Of a DNA stretch of 46,825 bases, positions 44,686-46,825 are shown piece by piece (position 1 is the first letter of the stretch; every line of letters starts with the position of its first letter). Source of the DNA: Streptomyces graminilatus (lineage in GTDB: Bacteria; Actinomycetota; Actinomycetes; Streptomycetales; Streptomycetaceae); contig NZ_LIQQ01000267.1 in assembly GCF_001418565.1 (NCBI RefSeq), positions 1 to 46,825 of the forward strand, in the 5' to 3' direction. Made by a program: the position numbers and the translations under genes. The notes under the pieces are model-generated. The model made no database searches and had not been told where the DNA came from. It was given only the letters and a program-made list of their open reading frames with translations.

Positions 44686-45924
44686 GTGGGCTCGGGAGGG
44701 CTGGAGCTGCCCCCTGGTGACGAGGGTCACGAGGGGAACTCCACAGAGGTCCCACCCGGCGCGGTGTCGCTGGCTCGGCCGATGGAGACGGGTTCCATCG
44801 GCCCCGAGCTGGACTGGGACGCCGACGCCTGGCACGAGGTGCGTACGCGCGCCCAGCGGGCCGGCCGGGCCTACATCTGGCTGAACCTGGTCGAACAGAG
44901 GCTGCGCGCGGTCGTCGCCGCCGTACTGCGCCCCATCTACGAGCCCGTCCACGGCGACGAGTGGGTGGTCGCCGCCGCCGGACCGGCCGGCCAGGAGTGG
45001 GTGCAGCGCGCGGTCGCCGTACGCGAAGTCAGCCGCCGCAAGGGCTACTTGCTCGACCCGGCGGACGACAACGTCCTCAGCTTTCTGACTCTTCCCCAAC
45101 TGCGCGAGCTGATGGTGCAGCACTGGCCGTGCTTCGAGCCGTACGTGGACGAGCGCCGTGACGTCGAACTCGCCCTGGACGAGCTGGAGGTCACCCGTAA
45201 CGTGGTTTCCCGCAACCGGGCCCTGTCCGAGGCGGTGCTGGGTCAGGCCGAGCGGGCCTCGGGCAAGCTCCTGGAGTCCCTCGGCGCGGGCGGCGACGTG
45301 CCCTCCGCGCGCCGGCTGCCGGTGGACGCGGTCGAGGACCTGGTGGGTGAACGGTACGGGGACGTGGTCGCCGTGCACACCGACCGGGTACGGCTGATGC
45401 GGCAGTTCCCGGCCGAGGACATATTCGGCGGCGCGCGCCGTCTCGACGCCATCGGTATCGGCCTCAACCTGCTCGTGCAGAACTTCTCCGGGCGGCGGCT
45501 GGTGCGGCTCGCGGAGTCGGGCTGCCGGGTGCGGCTGCTGTTCCTGAACCCCGCGTCCAGCGCGGTGAAGCGGCGCGAGCGGGAACTCGGCATCAAACGC
45601 GGCGAGTTGAGCCGGGCCGTGGAGATGAACATCCTGCACATGCGCCGGGTGCGGTCGAATCTGCGCGACCCGGGCGCCTTCGAGATCCAGGTCTTCGACG
45701 AGACGCCCCGCTTCACGGCCTACCTCGTCGACGGGGACGGCTCGGACGGGATCGCGATCGTCCAGACGTATCTGCGCCGGACCAGGGGGATGGAGGCGCC
45801 GGTGCTGGTCCTTCGGGGCGGCAGCAAGGTGGTGAAGCCGGGTGATTCCGAGGAGATGGGAATTTTCCCGACATATCGCGAGGAGTTCGAGCTGGCCTGG
45901 GCGGACTCGCGCCCGGTGTCCTGA
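44686..45924 (+). CDS. SAV2148-family HEPN-domain protein
   Basis: A 412-residue soluble protein of a family that, as I recall, is widespread in streptomycetes and named after SAV2148. The N-terminal half is helical and annotated in that family as HEPN-like; I do not see a clear RxxxxH RNase motif, so ribonuclease activity is uncertain. The C-terminal half (residues 255-400: LAESGCRVRLLFLNPASS, ELGIKRGELSRAV, VRSNLRDPGAFEIQVFDETPRFTAYLVDGD) resembles a phospholipase-D-like fold often used as sensor or effector in signalling and defence. GTG 44686 follows GAAGG. Function unknown. Confidence 0.8.
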   Translation: MGSGGLELPPGDEGHEGNSTEVPPGAVSLARPMETGSIGPELDWDADAWHEVRTRAQRAGRAYIWLNLVEQRLRAVVAAVLRPIYEPVHGDEWVVAAAGPAGQEWVQRAVAVREVSRRKGYLLDPADDNVLSFLTLPQLRELMVQHWPCFEPYVDERRDVELALDELEVTRNVVSRNRALSEAVLGQAERASGKLLESLGAGGDVPSARRLPVDAVEDLVGERYGDVVAVHTDRVRLMRQFPAEDIFGGARRLDAIGIGLNLLVQNFSGRRLVRLAESGCRVRLLFLNPASSAVKRRERELGIKRGELSRAVEMNILHMRRVRSNLRDPGAFEIQVFDETPRFTAYLVDGDGSDGIAIVQTYLRRTRGMEAPVLVLRGGSKVVKPGDSEEMGIFPTYREEFELAWADSRPVS

Positions 45925-46047
45925 CCCGCTCGCCCTCCGGCCTGTCCCTCTCAAGCGGAACGCGGTCCCCCGATTGTCAGTGGCTCATGGGATCGTGGAG
46001 ACCACTGGGGGAAAGCACCACCAAGAAGGCAAGAAGGGGGGCCAGGC

Positions 46048-46782
46048 ATGGGCTGGCACCATGAGCTGCTGATCGGCTTCGACCTGGAGACGACCGGGAC
46101 GGATCCGAGCGAGGCACGCATCGTCACCGGCGCGGTGATCGAGGTAAGGGGCGGCGAACCGCTCGGCCGCCGGGAATGGCTGGCGGATCCGGGGATGGAG
46201 ATCCCGGCCGATGCGGTCGCCGTGCACGGCATCACCAACGAACGCGCGACCAGCGAGGGCCGCCCGGCCGACCAGGTCGCGGACGCGATGGCGGACGTGC
46301 TGACGACATACTGGAAGACGGGGGTGCCGGTCGTCGCCTACAACGCGAACTTCGACCTCACCCTGCTCTCCGCCGAGTTGCGCAGGCACGGCCTGCCGTC
46401 CCTGTGGGAGCGGCTGGGCGGTCTGGACCCGGCTCCGGTGATCGACCCGTACACGATCGACCGCTCCGTCGACCGCTACCGGCGCGGCAAGCGCAACCTC
46501 GAAGCGGTGTGCGGGGAGTACGGCGTCCCACTGGACGCGGCCCACGACGCCTCGGCGGACGCGCTGGCCGCGGCCCGCCTGGCGTGCGCGATAGCCGACC
46601 GCCACCCCAAGGTCGCGGAACTCGCACCGGTGGAACTGCACCGGCGCCAGATCGAGTGGTACGCGGAATGGGCGGCGGACTTCCAGAGCTTTCTGCGCCG
46701 CAAGGGGGAGGTCGACGCGGTGGTGGACGGGACGTGGCCGGTACGGCGTGCTTTCCAGCGGGAACCCGGGCACCTCCACTGA
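46048..46782 (+). CDS. DnaQ-like DEDDh 3'-5' exonuclease
   Basis: A 244-residue exonuclease of the DEDDh family. Exo I is GFDLETTG (Asp12, Glu14), Exo II YNANFDLTLL (Asp103) and Exo III AHDASADALAAA (His166, Asp171). It removes 3' nucleotides from DNA or RNA. ATG 46048 has AAGGGGGG upstream. The fold is that of the DNA polymerase III epsilon subunit, but with a C-terminal extension (EWYAEWAADFQSFLRRKGE) that differs from DnaQ. It is likely a stand-alone repair or RNA-processing enzyme. Confidence 0.92.
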   Translation: MGWHHELLIGFDLETTGTDPSEARIVTGAVIEVRGGEPLGRREWLADPGMEIPADAVAVHGITNERATSEGRPADQVADAMADVLTTYWKTGVPVVAYNANFDLTLLSAELRRHGLPSLWERLGGLDPAPVIDPYTIDRSVDRYRRGKRNLEAVCGEYGVPLDAAHDASADALAAARLACAIADRHPKVAELAPVELHRRQIEWYAEWAADFQSFLRRKGEVDAVVDGTWPVRRAFQREPGHLH

Positions 46783-46825
46783 TCCGGCGTTCGATGGCAT
46801 CGTCGGTCCGGCCCGGGTCTTGTTT

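Overview
This window is a piece of a Streptomyces chromosome, or that of a very close relative. The DNA is very GC-rich with third-codon-position G/C. It carries a geosmin synthase, an AfsA/ScbA-type gamma-butyrolactone synthase next to its TetR-type receptor, a Streptomyces subtilisin inhibitor, a DUF6230/DUF6114 pair, an SAV2148-family HEPN protein and rare TTA (bldA-dependent) codons. I see no tRNA, rRNA, insertion sequence, integrase or CRISPR array. The region looks like ordinary chromosomal sequence rather than a mobile island.

Layout. 0.8-1.5 kb: an RsbW-like ATP-binding regulator. 1.8-8.6 kb: a beta-galactoside utilisation unit (MFS transporter, two tandem GH35 beta-galactosidases, LacI-family repressor) with a perfect 20-bp palindromic operator inside the promoter. 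8.6-11.6 kb: an ArsR-type regulator overlapping an MgtA-like P-type ATPase. 11.6-19.7 kb: a mainly cell-envelope and secretion block: LCP-family wall-polymer ligase, TatA paralogue, coupled DUF6230-DUF6114 membrane proteins, a small secreted protein behind a structured 780-bp leader, a membrane-anchored AA10 LPMO and a secreted subtilisin with a P domain. 19.8-23.2 kb: a gamma-butyrolactone signalling cassette (NmrA-like oxidoreductase, TetR receptor, AfsA-type synthase, second TetR) with ARE-like sites and TTA codons in two of its genes. 23.3-26.8 kb: an ARMT1/DUF89-like protein and geosmin synthase. 27-32.5 kb: miscellaneous genes (uncharacterised protein, PDZ membrane protein, metallophosphoesterase, M24 peptidase, APH-like kinase). 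32.5-42.2 kb: glycogen-to-trehalose genes treZ, treY and glgX on the minus strand, with treZ separated from the others by FHA, subtilisin-inhibitor and M14 carboxypeptidase genes. 42.3-44.6 kb: a copper amine oxidase split over two exported proteins. 44.7-46.8 kb: a HEPN protein and a DnaQ-like exonuclease.

How the genes fit together. The 1.9-8.6 kb genes form a plausible import, hydrolysis and repression circuit for galactosides. GlgX, TreY and TreZ form the classic route from glycogen or maltodextrin to trehalose. The butyrolactone cassette would set developmental timing; its TTA codons suggest that it is also gated by the bldA leucyl-tRNA. The most unusual loci are the split copper amine oxidase, whose TPQ motif departs from consensus, the bldA-gated signalling cassette with its ARE-like sites, and the structured leader upstream of the 15.8-kb secreted protein.
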